Assembly: GCA_963576735.1 (NCBI GenBank)
Contig: OY755187.1
Span: 3,410,001-3,474,000, forward strand
Direction of reading: 5' to 3'
DNA from: Bedellia somnulentella
Taxonomy: Eukaryota; Arthropoda; Insecta; Lepidoptera; Bedelliidae
DNA length: 64,000 bases
Shown: positions 1 to 11,800 of the stretch, one piece after another
Layout: each line of letters begins with the position of its first letter
Numbering within the stretch: the stretch's first letter is position 1
Notes under the pieces: model-generated
Told to the model about the DNA's origin: nothing
The model's database searches: none
What the model saw: only the letters and a program-made list of their open reading frames with translations
Translations under genes and position numbers: made by a program

Positions 1-239
1 TAGTAAGGAACCCTAAAAACTGCAACATAACACTTAAGATGCATTTGTTGCCGCTCCGTCCATATAGACATGATGAGACGAGTTCATAACATACAGATTT
101 GACATTGAGACCTGATAGAGGCAGAACATGTATGCATAAGCATCACAAAATTTGAATTAACATCAATATATTCTATCACCCACCAATCACTATTTGTTAT
201 GATATGCATGTTATTTTTATTGATAAATTTATAAAAATG

Positions 240-447
240 AAACCAGTTTCCGTTGTCACGACATAACATGAAAACGGCTTGACCGATTTGGTTGTTTTTT
301 GTAGTTTTCTAATACCCTGTAGAAGGTTCTTACGGAAAAAATATTAAGACAATATCTCAGAAAGATTGAAAAATATACATTTAAGAAAAAACTATTAAAG
401 TTTTGTCTTAAACAAATTTCACAGTACAAAGTCTGCCCGGTCAGCTA
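240..447 (+). mobile_element. Helitron 3'-end fragment
   Basis: The stretch ends in a GC-rich piece (TGCCCGGTCAGCTAG) followed by T, which matches the usual hairpin-CTAG|T ending of Helitrons. Upstream is the AT-rich, 'ACGGAAAAAATATTAAGAC' type body often seen in lepidopteran non-autonomous Helitrons. The 5' end is not identifiable and no Rep/helicase coding is present. Confidence 0.4.
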
Positions 448-476
448 GTTTTATATAATAGTTGAAGTCATCGTAG

Positions 477-657
477 GTAAAGAGCTTATTCCATTACACT
501 TTGTCGTTGCTGAATTTAGACGTCCTTCGAAGTTACTGCCGCAGACGCTTGTTATTCCACTACACAAACTTCAGTTTGAACGTTATTCCACTAGTCTGAA
601 TTCAGATTCTGTGGCTTTCAGACGTCTTCATTCAGACAAATGGAATAAGCTCTTTAC
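477..657. mobile_element. MITE with perfect 18-bp terminal inverted repeats
   Basis: The 18 bases GTAAAGAGCTTATTCCAT at 477-494 recur as an exact inverted copy at 640-657. The inside is non-coding. A 181-bp element with inverted ends is a typical MITE; the superfamily is not evident and I see no clear target-site duplication. Confidence 0.65.
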
Positions 658-659
658 GG

Positions 660-1130
660 CTACAACACTGAAATAAAATTTGTCTGATGGGATATGTTTG
701 TGGACCCAGATTGTTTTGCAATCAATATATACTTCAAATTTTGGGGTAGACTACCCTAGTCATTACATACACACAAAAATTCATAAAATCAGTGAAGCCA
801 TTGCTGAGCAGTTTTATATCACAAAATGTGTCACCGGAAATGTATTTTTGGATTTTCTTCGAAGATATCCAAAGCGTCAAATACTATTAAATTAGTCTTT
901 CCATAACCTACACAATTTTATAAATATCTTAACAATTCTATTTATATGCACCAACATTGAAGATCAAAGACTTTTCGAATATTGCCTCACCTTGTTTGGG
1001 TTCTAGATTATTAAAAAAACAATATAAAGGACCGGTTTAAGTTTCGGTATATTGGTAAGACTGCCACCTGCGAATGCTTATAAGGCAGTGGAGGAAAAAG
1101 TGTCCTTATTTCTTTTGATTATAATCTAAA
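660..1130. other. No gene recognised
   Basis: AT-rich sequence with a 71-codon open frame at 680-895 that shows no recognisable domain or splice context. It is probably old transposon sequence. Confidence 0.4.
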
Positions 1131-1149
1131 AGTTCAATTTCTTCATAAA

Positions 1150-1262
1150 ATAAAGGTTATTACTTTATTACAGAAACTTTTTAAATGTCAAAATTACAAA
1201 CGAACGAATTAACAGTTACTTTGCAAGGTGTTTGCAAAGAGAAGAAGCAATAAGAACTCCTT
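1150..1262 (-). repeat. LINE 3'-UTR fragment (jockey-like)
   Basis: The stretch around AAGAGAAGAAGCAA resembles sequence near 13360-13460 and 51120-51240, where it lies downstream of a recognisable LINE C-terminus on the minus strand. It is read as a 5'-truncated LINE tail. Confidence 0.35.
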
Positions 1263-1407
1263 CGTTATACTTAAACAATAATTAAATTCATACAAACTCG
1301 TGTTAACATTTTTTAAGTTGAAGTTGGATCATATTCCTAGTGTTAAGAATATAACTCTCACAAATTTTACTGAAACTGCTGCTGTAGTATGAGATAGTGA
1401 TATTTTT

Positions 1408-1655
1408 GCATACATATAAAAATGTAGTGACGGCCATAAATCCCAAAAAATGGTAGGCAGAGCATCAGAGCTAGATACTAGTTAGACACATTTATATGTT
1501 GATAGGGGAGAAGATGATAGAAATAATGTATCGTTGGTGATGGGTCTCCAACCGCATCGCCTAAACACCACTTAAAAAAGCCCCATTCCCTTAGTCGCCT
1601 CTTACGACACACGTGGGTAGAAATGGGGTAGTGTTATTTTAAGCCGATACTACCT
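1408..1655 (-). repeat. Family B repeat
   Basis: First of about 30 copies in the window. Read on its own forward strand, the unit begins TAGTGTCGGCTTAGAATAGC, contains ATGCGGTTGGAGACCCATCA and ends GATTTATAGCCGTGAGTATA before a (TATG)n run. Length is about 240 bp. Lack of coding capacity, a constant 3' end and a microsatellite tail indicate a SINE or other non-autonomous retroposon. This copy is moderately diverged. Confidence 0.7.
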
Positions 1656-1837
1656 TTGAAGTTATTTGATTATACATCCTTTATTTAACAATCTTTTTCA
1701 TTCAACTTCCAAAAGCGGTTGAAAAATATTTATTATGAATTATAATTCTATAGACCTGGCTACTATTTTTTAAGATTTATGACCGTGACTATAGTTAGGT
1801 ATTAATTATACTATGGTTTAATTTAAATCTTTTTGTT

Positions 1838-2070
1838 CATGAAAATCTCATGTGGGGATTATTACTAATAAATAAAGAATAAATAAAGGAAAGAAAAATT
1901 TCGACACAGGCGGGGATAATAAAGGATAGAAGAATTTCGCACTGGCAGCCAATTGACACGGTAGCTCAGTTGGCAGAGCGTCGGGGCGTTTACCCGAGGT
2001 CACGGGTTCGATCCCCGCCTGTGTCGAAATTTTTCTTTCCTTTAATTATTCTTTATTTATACTATGGTTT
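1838..2070. repeat. Family C tRNA-derived repeat, head-to-head inverted pair
   Basis: A minus-oriented partial unit (1838-1915, ending in CGACACAGGCGGGG) is followed by a plus-oriented unit whose tRNA-like head is at 1955-2026 and whose tail is TTTTTCTTTCCTTT. The two tails are inverted copies, so the locus can fold back. Other members lie at 17704-17830, 19757-19930 and 52618-52770. Confidence 0.55.
1955..2026 (+). other. tRNA-like head of family C (not a functional tRNA call)
   Basis: The 72 bases fold as a cloverleaf: 7-bp acceptor (GACACGG/CTGTGTC with one G-T pair), a GCTC/GAGC D stem, a 5-bp anticodon stem TCGGG/CCCGA with a 7-base loop, and a T arm with TTCGATC. Base 33 is C, not the universal T, and the anticodon position reads GTT here but GTA in the copy at 19787-19864. 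The same sequence lies inside a repeat family, so I read it as a SINE head with A and B boxes. Confidence 0.6.
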
Positions 2071-2399
2071 GCCTCAGCTCCTCGCTTTTGACCTTTATAT
2101 TCTTGTTCTAGTTCCAATATTGCGGTCCTGCGGTTGTTATAATAAGATAATTTGTAAGCCATTTAGACTTAAAACTGTGATATTTTGATCTTCGATTCCT
2201 AAGAGGGTTGGAAATTTGGGATGAAAGAGTGCTAGAAACGGCCAATATTACATGAAAATGTATATGCTCTAAAGTTGTGCTTGTGCATGTATTTGTTTTG
2301 TGTGTGTTTGTGTGAGAATGAAAGTTATAATTTCTTCTATTGAATTTCCTCCTCCTCTCCTATTTAGTTTTATTGTAAAATAACTTAAATATAAGAAAT

Positions 2400-2505
2400 T
2401 GCTGTGCCCCACCGGGTCTTCAATGTAGAACTGTTATAAACTATGAAATAAGAACTTTTATACACATTGATGAATGCAATAAACGATTGATTTGATTTGA
2501 AATTT
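2400..2505 (+). repeat. LINE 3'-end fragment
   Basis: Sequence ending AATAAACGATTGATTTGATT is a poly(A)-signal plus microsatellite ending typical of CR1/L2-like LINE tails. A similar tail in the opposite orientation opens the fragment at 63426-63560. Confidence 0.4.
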
Positions 2506-2574
2506 AATATTTTATACAAAAACCTGATTTTTGGCAAGTTTTTGTTTGGGTTTTTTTGTTAACGAAGGAGACTA

Positions 2575-2675
2575 TTGTAAATGAAGCTGCAGAGGTTTGC
2601 CAGGATCGTACTAAGTAGCAATTGATAGTCTCTGCCTACCCCAATGGGAACTAATGGCTAGATTATATGTATAGC
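2575..2675 (+). repeat. RTE-like LINE 3'-end fragment
   Basis: Carries the terminal coding stretch (AGTCTCTGCCTACCCCAATG, then GGGAACTAATGGC) seen in full at 32446-32785. It is only the last 100 bases of the LINE and is 5'-truncated. Confidence 0.55.
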
Positions 2676-2679
2676 CTTA

Positions 2680-3760
2680 TTGTGGTTGTGGTTTCACCAA
2701 CTGCAAAATAGAGCAAATGCACCTAAAGGTATTGGGTCGTTTCTTTCACGGTGAGGGAAAATATACTGAAAAGAAAATTACTAATTGTAAATTGGGCGGG
2801 TCACATCGTTTTCATACAAAGCGGCAATAAGGCTACCCCTAAGAAAGAACACAAAAGTCTAAAGAAAAACTGGGTAATCTGAATTAACTGTCTTTAATAC
2901 ATCTATAGTATACTAGTGTATACACCTACTTAACACAGTTTTTTTTAAATCGGCTATAAATCATGACCACGACCATCAATATGAGGTAACCATCGCTTTG
3001 GAATTTGAAACTCCTCAGCCACATACAGAATTTACAGAAAAATCAAATAAAACGGCGCAAAATCTTAAGTTTTAGTAATGTAAAGTAATTAGTTAATGTA
3101 AGTAATCTAATGGATTTATGAAAGTTATAAGCCGTTATAAAAGTTATAAACTAGTAGTGATTTGAAATATTGTTCACATAGATTTAGTATGAATGATGTA
3201 CTCACGTATATAGATTGGCAGTACAAAGACGACAGGTGTGGCCAAAAACAGTACAACGGTGTGCGTAAATGAGTGTGTGTGCTTGATATTATTATGGCGG
3301 ATTCCTTACTATCCCTATTAAAATTGATAAAAATTCACGTATATGTTATTTTCGCCAATTTGTAAACTTACTACAATTGTAATATTATGATGGTAAAAGA
3401 TATTTTATATCATATATTTGCATTGAAAACTTTGGCTTAAGATCCATAGTAACGCATATAGACAAGTAATTATTACAGTCTTTATTTGGACATGAATGGC
3501 AAAAAAAATATGTTTGCCGAAAAATATGTATTTGATTTAGATTCTGTGCTGTTAAATATTAATAACTTTATCAATTAATCACCAAAGAGAAGACTTAAAT
3601 ACCAGAATTAACGAAAATAAGGCAATTATTTTCTTTCATGTTTGATGCCAAAACCGTTGTAGGCCGTTTTGGTGTTCGTGAGAGGTTGCTTTTGTTGACG
3701 TTTATGCTATTTCGTTTGTCACTTACTACCGATCTATGTATTTCTATATCTATGATTGTT
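2680..3760. other. No gene recognised
   Basis: AT-rich non-coding sequence without long open frames or a repeat I can define. The part 2690-2830 contains a GGTGAGGGAAAATAT motif reminiscent of the family A body but is too decayed to call. Confidence 0.4.
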
Positions 3761-3762
3761 CA

Positions 3763-3893
3763 TTACATACATACATACATATACTCACGGCCATAAGTCC
3801 CAAAAAGGGGTAGCCAGAGCTTCAGACATAGAAACTCTTCAGCCACATGTGCAAGTTGATAGGGGATAAGATGGTAGAAATATAGTATCGTTA
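3763..3893 (-). repeat. Family B repeat, truncated
   Basis: Only the (CATA)n/ACTCACGGCCATAAGTCCC 3' half is present. A second copy in the same orientation follows directly at 3903. Confidence 0.65.
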
Positions 3894-4022
3894 TATTATT
3901 CATTACATACATACATACATATACTCACGGCTATAAATCCCTAAAAGATGAGTGAGGAAAAGATGGTAGAATAAAGGTTGTTGGTGATGGGTCTCCAACC
4001 GCATCGCCCAAAAATCCCTTAA

Positions 4023-5385
4023 GGTGCCGTTGGTTCAGCGAAAAATATCATCTCAGGGGGTGCGGCCCCCGCGCGGGCGCGGGGAAGCGCCTGCGCGCCG
4101 ATCGAGCGGCCGTCTCCCCGACGCGACGCCGCGTGCGCGCGTTTTAAAAACATACAGTAGGGTAAGCAATATAGTTATTGTCAACTCGACAGTTTTAGCC
4201 ACTTGCAAATATTTTCTATGGTATGGGTTCGGACATTTGTTTATGATTATTTACATTTTCTTTCTAAAATATTTACGAGTGGTTATAACAGTCAGGGTGA
4301 CGAAAACTGTATCGCCTATACCCTAGGTTATCAATTTCAAAAATAGTTACTACCATGGCCGTTTACAATATAAAATGTAATGATACGATAGATTTGTCTA
4401 CCCCTGTCATTTTATACAAAATTATTACAGTGATAATTTCATAACTTTTGCCGTGTCGTGTCGGCTTAGAATAACACTACCCCATTTCTACCCGTGATAG
4501 TAAGAGGCGACTAAGGGTATAGGGGCTTTTTAAGTGATTTTTGGGCGATGTGGTTGGAGAACCGTCACCGAAATCATATATTATTACCATCTTTTCCCAA
4601 ATCAACTTCAAAAAGTGGCTGAGGAATTTCTCATTCCAAAGCTCTGTCTATCCCGTTAAGGGATTTATAGCCGTGAGTATATGTATGTATATAATTTTCA
4701 GTTTACACCTGTAACTATTTAATATTATTAATTGAAATTAGAAGTTACTTTAACGGTTTTGTTCTTTTTCCCATTCCTAATAAATTAAACAATAAAATAT
4801 AAAAATGAGTGCAATCTATGAATTGAATGAATTCTTTTATATTTGCTAATGCTAACCGTACGCACGGTCACTCTCACGCCTACATTGACGCGCATCGTAT
4901 ACAGATAGGTCACTCGCACACTAACGACGCCGCACGCACGTAAATTGTAAGATCTGTAACACAAGGAGCGCACGACATAGGTCCATCCCCTAAAGCAGCT
5001 CACCGAGCACTGAGCGGGCGGCGGGCGGCGCTCGGACACGAGTAGGACTGCGAATATCGATGTTTTTAAAATATTTGTTTTATTGAATTAATTAAAAAAG
5101 AAAACTAATCGCCAATTATTATTAGAAATACAAATGCTCAAATTATGATGCAAGTTATATGTAAGTAGGTAAAATAAATAAAATATAAAATCATTTTAAA
5201 GAGTGTAACTAGAGGTATGTTGGCGATTTTTTTCTATCGAGCGAAAATTTATTAATCACGTTTCGAATCGCCAATTTCACAGCAGAAAAGCCTCAAGATT
5301 TTGATGTATTTTTTTCAAAACCATATTGTTATAAACATACGCATTATAATGTTTCAAAAACTCTGTTCGCTGCACTAACGGCACC
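4023..5385. mobile_element. TTAA-flanked inverted-repeat element (piggyBac-type, non-autonomous)
   Basis: The element is bounded by TTAA at 4019-4022 and 5386-5389. Its ends are imperfect inverted repeats: GGTGCCGTTGGTTCAGCG at the left and, reverse-complemented, GGTGCCGTTAGTGCAGCG at the right. It interrupts a family B copy, whose uninterrupted form elsewhere gives the empty site. No transposase frame is recognisable. Two very GC/CpG-rich blocks (4055-4145 and 4850-5045) stand out against the AT-rich surroundings, and a family B copy is nested at 4452-4690. TTAA target duplication is the piggyBac hallmark, but the GGTGCC end is not the usual CCC start, so the superfamily is inferred. Confidence 0.65.
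4452..4690 (+). repeat. Family B repeat nested in the TTAA element
   Basis: Nearly full-length unit in forward orientation ending in GTGAGTATATGTATGTATA. It was inserted after the TTAA element, which itself sits in an older family B copy. Confidence 0.7.
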
Positions 5386-5760
5386 TTAAAAGCCCCAATA
5401 CCGTTAGTCGCCTCTTACGTACACCCACCGGAAGAAATGGGGTAGTGCTATTCTAAGCCGAATTTACACAGCTAACGCTAACAGCTATTATTCATTAATT
5501 GTAATTAATATAAATGCTTCGAAATTGACACGTTCTATAGAGAAAATGCGAAGTCTCTGTATATTTTGTAACATCATATATCTAACTACGAATAAATGGT
5601 ACATACATATATACTCAAAGGGATGGCTAGACCTGATGCTCAAGTGCAGAAATCTTATGACTAGACATTACTCAGAATAAAAAAAAATGATTTATTTATT
5701 TTTTTACTACCCATGCCATTCCCTTGAACCCATACTTACCTATTCATCACATTGTTCTAG

Positions 5761-5893
5761 GAGAACAAAGGGCGTGATAGGGCCAGTGCGAAACCAGGGT
5801 ATGTGCGGCGCTTGTTGGGCGTTCAGCACCATCGGTACCGCGGAGGCGATGGCGGCGATCAAGACTGGGAAGTTGGAACCTTTGAGTGTACAG
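5761..5893 (+). CDS. Cathepsin O exon with catalytic Cys
   Basis: Acceptor TTGTTCTAG|G at 5760/5761 and donor CAG|GTGGGT at 5893/5894. One base completes the previous codon, then 44 codons run from RTKGVIGPVRNQG to LEPLSVQ. Confidence 0.9.
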
Positions 5894-8800
5894 GTGGGTT
5901 TAGACATACATACATATACTCACGGCTATAAATCCCTAGAAAGGTTAGCCAAAGCTAAGGAATTAGAAATCCCTTAACCACTTTTGGAAGGAGTGGGGAA
6001 AAGATGTTAAAATAAAGGTTGTTGGTGATGGGTCTCCAAAACGATACTGCTGAGGCAGCTTCCAAATTCGTTGCTACTACGCAGGTTATACGGCTATAGG
6101 TTTTTTTTCTTTTATATCTTGGAATTAGTGTGTATGATATTGTCTTTTTATTATTATTTTTCTGTGTGTTTGTATATACTTATTTTTGTGCTGTGTCTTC
6201 CTTTGTACGTGTGTAGCAGCGAATAAATGTTTTTCTTTCTTCTTCTTCTTTTCTTCTTCTTCTTTTCTTCTTTCTATATGACATTAGTGTAGGCCCGACT
6301 CAGGATATGAACTCGCGTCTGCTACATTAGAAGCGGTAGTTTTCTTAAGCTAATACGGTTGTTTTGATATCTTTTTTAATGTGCCTTTAAATGCCGTCCA
6401 TAAAAAACCAATTAGCGAATTTCATCAGTTTTTTGTTTGATGTTGATACGAAGTCAACATCCAATTATTCCTATTAAAATAAACTCCAGTAGAAAAAACT
6501 AGATTGATTCAAATCTATCCTATTAAAATTCTGAATGTGCATACAAAATAAGTTTGTAAAAACCCACTCAACTTGTTCCGTGGAGGTTCTGAGTCTATGT
6601 TGTACCGAATTATAGATTAAAAAATTCAGTGACCAAAATGCAAAATTATCAATTAGCCCATAAACTATGCAAATACAGTTGCGCTTGTTCTCTGCGGCGA
6701 GTCTTGTCAATTATTATTAATATTATTCAGGCCGGATTTTAGGGTGTCGGACACCCTAACAGGTGTGACGGACAGTCTATCCGTCTGTCTGTCTGTTTCG
6801 AAAATCGCGTGGTATGAAACAGCTATCTCCCCTGCACTTACAAAGTATCGTATGCTTTTATCTCATTCTTACCGACAGAGTAGCGATAAAACAACGCTCG
6901 TGCTAGGCCTCCTGTTATAAAGATTTGGTGGATAGGTGTATTAAGCCGCTTTAAAATTTTACCAGAAATACACACAAATATTAACTGCTTTAAATCCCAA
7001 GAAATGGTAGCCAGAGCTTCAGGATAAGAAATTCCTCAGACACTTTTGGAAGTCGAGACAGGAAAATATTGTAAAGTAAAGAATGGTTAGTGGTGGGTCT
7101 CTCTCCAGCTGCATCGCGATTATCCGCGGGCCGATTATGTATCTTTTGCGACTGATGATTGTGTCGCAAAGTGTGCGATTGTCGCTGTCAATGTCATAAT
7201 TTTGTATGCGAATTGACACTTTTGACAGCGACAATTTTGCAACTTGCGACACAATAGCTGTCGCTAAAGATACGTAATCAGCCCCCCGTTTATCACAGCA
7301 ATATATTTCGGCTATTACTCGTAGCTAAGTTTTGTTTGATATATGTATTAGGTTGCTTATTATTTTTATTTTGTAAATTGGTTAATAAAAGATAACCCTA
7401 ACAGTGTAATTGGATCTAAGATGTCATTAAATGAAGTCATAAGAAAATGGGGAAAGCTATTATAATTCCGTCATAGAATAGAAAGATAAAAGATAAGATA
7501 AAAATATTTATTTCAAAATAAAAATAATTGTTCTCTATTTTTTTAACGTCACAAACTTACGTATAAGTTAAATCTTACTCTACTGACTCTACTTCGGATT
7601 CGGAAGGTGTTTTGTTGCGAGAAGAACCCGTAAGAAACTCAGCAACACACATTTTTTCTTAGTCATATTACAATATTGGTGTATGTCTGGAAATATCCTG
7701 AATAGAGCCCTGGTGACACCAAGCAGTTTCATCTATCATATAATCATTTAAACTGTAATAAGCTTTTAAATGAAGACTGCGTTTTATAATTACTTTGAAT
7801 TTCTTTTCTGTTAGATTCCAAATGTCATCAGGTATTTTATTATAAAATTTTACACATCACCCCATAAAAGACGTATTTATTTTTGACAATCTGTACTTTT
7901 GAATTGAAATTTTATTATTATCTCTAAGACTTCTAGTATGTCTGTCACAGTTTTTGGCAAATGCTTTCAAATTTCTTCTTACATACATGATGTTTTCATA
8001 AATATATTGGCATGGCAGTGTCATTATATTTATGGTTTTAAACAATTCTCTAAGGGAATCTCGTGAACCTAAATTATAAATAGAAGATTACTACCTATGC
8101 CCTATACTACCTATTCCCTTTACTAGGCCATCGTCGTAGACTGGCCAAATGTTCCTATTTAGGTTATACTCGAGCCCCTCAAGACATAAATGCTTTATTG
8201 AAGAATACAATCACATACCCAAGTTCAAACGTTCACGCCGTATATCCCTGAAGGGGTTGTTAGAAGTTACAATACCTCTGAATATCATGTGAAATTGTCA
8301 CCTGATATTTAGACTTCCTACGTTTTGCGTGAATAGTGTTTCACGTGATAGAGGGCAGACCTTTTGCCGTTTTCTACGAATAAACTGTCATATGACAAAA
8401 TACAACTTAGCCATGTGATTTTGATTTTTACCCTCATCGTTAACAACCATGATAAATTTACTACACATATGACTTTTGAAAAGACAAATTGGTTTGGGGC
8501 TGACCCGGGATTTGAAGTCTCATCGTCTGCACGATAAGCGGATTTCTCTGTCATGTTACAATAAAATGTCATATTTTTTCCAGGAAATGATAGATTGCGC
8601 GGGCCTAGGAAACAGTGGTTGCGAAGGTGGCGACATCTGTCTCTTGCTCAATTGGTTGACGATGACTAAAACTACTCTAGAGACGGATAGTGAATACCCG
8701 TTGCGGCTACTAGATGGCGCTTGCAGACTGAAGAAGAATGGCACTGAGCCTGGAGTCAAGATTTCTAGTTTTACGTGTGATGAGTAAGTTTTTGTTTACA

Positions 8801-11800
8801 GTTACTATATCTATACAGACAACCGTATATTCACGGCTATAAAAAGGGGTTGCTAGAACTTCAGTACTAAGTTTTAATTTGCAAGGCAACTTTCTGTGGT
8901 TTTTATGATGAAACAAACATATAATGACAGCTATTCATTCCAACACGGGTAGAGAAAGGTTCAAAATTCGAAATTGCTCTGTCACTTTTGTAAGTTGAGC
9001 AGGCAAAGTGGTAAAATAAAGGTTGAAATGTGACATCTGTCTGTTACTGAAATGAGACTACACTACAGACTAGACAAAAACTACATAACATAACATAAAC
9101 GTTCACGCCGAACATCCCCGAAGGGGTTGGCAGAGGTACTAATACTTCTGAACATCACGTGACTTTGTCACCTGATGTTCAGAGTACCCACGTTTTGCAT
9201 GGACAGTGTACTCACGTGATAGGGGGCAGGCCTATCGCCCTTTTGTACGAATACACTGTCACATGACTAAGTACAACTCAGCCATGTGGGTTTCCTCACG
9301 ATGTTTTCCCTCACCGTTAACAACCATGATAAATTAACCACACATATGTCTTTAGAAAAGACAAATTGGTGTAGGCCCGACCCAGGATTTGAACACTAGT
9401 CGTTTGCACGATAACCGAGTGTTCTACCCACTGGGCTATCACGGTTGGTACAAAAACTACACTAGTGTCAGAATTGACAGATAGTGATTAACCATTGCGG
9501 CTACTAGATGGCGCTTGTAGACTGAACAAGAATGGCACTGAGCCTGGCGTCTAGCGTTGCCAGACGTCCCGTATTTCCCGGGACGTCCCGTATTTTAGGC
9601 CTTATTTGAAATGTCCCGGTGGGATAGCCCGTGTCCCGTATCTACTCGACTCTAGCCATGCATTATTTTTACTTGCAAATCAATCGATCTACATTCGACA
9701 AATATGCACGCTTCACGCAGAAAATAATCACAAACAAAGGAGAATAAAGAAAAAACTTTGGGTATTTGTCGTTTGTAAAAAACTTTATGTTTTCCGTTGA
9801 AGTTACCACGAAGAAGATCGAATCTGATACGCTTTCAGTTGCAGAAATGCATGGGATTCGCGATTCGATCAAACAATAAACGACAAGTTTTTTGGCAGTA
9901 TGCGTAGTGCGTGAATTTATCAGCTGATGCAAAAGAATTACTAGAAAACGAATGTCTACAGTTCTATAATAATTTCACAGGCTATTTGTCATCTCGATAT
10001 GATTTATCAGAAAATATCATTCTTCTATCCTTTGTTTCTTATACACTTTTTTAAGTAGTGTTTGCATTCCCTATCTCCGATTTTTTTTATACAAAAATAT
10101 GTTGAAACTTACTCGCTCCTCTGAAAAGTACAAAACTACACAAAAGTAAATAAAAGTACTATGTGTACCTAAAAGTACAAAAAATAATGAAGAAAGTAAC
10201 CCTACTGGCGTCTGTATGTCGAGTTTTACGTGTGATGAGTAAATATTTATTTTAAAGGCAAATCTTTGCAGAAATTTATATATATCTAAACTATAACATA
10301 TATACATACACTCACGGGTTGTAAAATTAAGGATATTTAATAATGGGTCTGACGACGCCCATAAAATATTTTATTAGTCTTTATTTATTTATTTATTATT
10401 ATTATTCATTACAATATACATTGTGTCGAATTTATAAAAAGGCATAACAAAATACTTAAAATTAATAATAAATTACAAAAAGAATATACAGTCATTTTAC
10501 AAATTTAAACATTAATAAAAATCATAGCTAAGTCAAAATTATTTTATGAATTAAATACATGTCAAAATATTAATAATTATCATGTCAAAAAAATTAAGTA
10601 AAAATATTAAATGTCACAATAAAGTAGAAAAGTCACGACGATATCTTAAAAAAACATTAAAATTGATTACTACAATCGTTAGTCAGCAAAAATTTCGTCT
10701 ACCGAATAGCAGCATTTTTTTAAAAGGAACGCTTTTAATTCGACTTCAAACATTTTTTTAACTGTGATAGCTTTCATGTCTACCGGCAATTTATTAAACA
10801 GTTTTACTGCCTGGTGACTGGCAACATGGGTTGCAACTTCCAGTCTTGGAGTACATAAATCGACTTTTAAGCCCTTTCGTCTTGATTGGAGACGTTTATG
10901 GCTCTCCTCCTCTGATTCTATTTTGCTCAGGTTTTTAAATAAATCAGTTAGCAAAACTAAAACATACAGACTGGGAACAGTAAGTATTTTGAGTATTTTA
11001 AAGTGCTCCCTGCAAGACTCCCAAGGAGGAATATTCACTATTATTCTTATAGCCCGTTTTTGGCATATAAGAGCCTTCTTTATATTATAAGAATAACTAT
11101 TACCCCAAAATTTCACACTATATCTAATCCTAGATTCTACCAAACTATAATATACACTGGTTAATTGATCTCGAGTAATGACATCTCTCAAACTCCTAAT
11201 CGCATAACATGCACTGTTAAGTTTGCTTCCAAAGAACTTAATTCAGGCTTCCAATTTAGGTAACAGTCTATCATTACACCTAAAAATTTAATGTCCTTTA
11301 CAACTGCAATTTTGTTAGTACACATAGTTAGGTCTACATTTTCTGTGTTTTTTGATGTATGTCGAAATAACATTGCATACGATTTCGAGGAATTTATTTT
11401 TAAATTGTTGCTACTAAACCACTTGTGAAATAGGTCAAGAGTTTTATTGGTTTTGTCGGTTACATCTCCTATATTTTTTCCATGTACACCCGATTTCTGA
11501 ATTGAGTATTCCAGCTGAGAACAACTTAAGTATCGTTATGTCGCATTGAAATGTTAACAACTGAATGAGACAAAACGATACTTAAGTCGTTCTCAGCTTG
11601 AATACTCAATTCAGAAATCGGGAGTTACAAGGTTAGTGATATACTAAGCCGAGACTACACAGCCATCTATCTATCTATAACAAAGTTTAAGTGTTCTATT
11701 CAGAGTAACTGCATAATTATCCAAAGATTTTTAACGTAGTAGTAGTGGTATAACGTAGCTTCCTAGGTTTTCCAGTTATCCTAGGTTTTCATTTATCACA

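Larger units (their letters stand above)
3903..5465 (-). repeat. Family B repeat split by a TTAA insertion
   Basis: The unit runs from 3903 to 4022 (to AAAAATCCCTTAA) and resumes at 5386 with TTAAAAGCCCCAATACCG, ending near 5465. Other copies are continuous across this point, so the interruption is an insertion. Confidence 0.75.
9027..10243 (+). pseudogene. Duplicated cathepsin O exon fragment, interrupted twice
   Basis: The pieces 9030-9084, 9450-9551 and 10205-10240 align with the 3' two thirds of the real exon at 8584-8783: CTACTAGATGGCGCTTG and GAATGGCACTGAGCCTGG are shared, and the end GAGTTTTACGTGTGATGAGTAA matches closely. The copy has an in-frame TAA just before the CCATTGCGG stretch, and it contains a family A SINE (9085-9449) and a hAT element (9552-10204). 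It cannot encode protein and is probably spliced out. Confidence 0.85.

Noticed and set aside
1955..2026. Functional tRNA gene (Asn-like)
   Set aside because: Cloverleaf is good, but position 33 is C, the anticodon differs between copies and the sequence belongs to a dispersed repeat with A/T-rich flanks.
4024..4326. 100-codon open frame in the GC-rich block
   Set aside because: Lies at the end of a TTAA transposon; composition (Arg/Ala/Pro) reflects CpG-rich DNA, with no domain.
4785..5039. 84-codon minus-strand frame
   Set aside because: In the second GC-rich block of the same element, no recognisable protein and low complexity.
8710..8721. CTCF-like site in the cathepsin exon as regulatory
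   Set aside because: The bases are explained by conserved coding (LLDGAC); similarity to the SINE core is probably chance.
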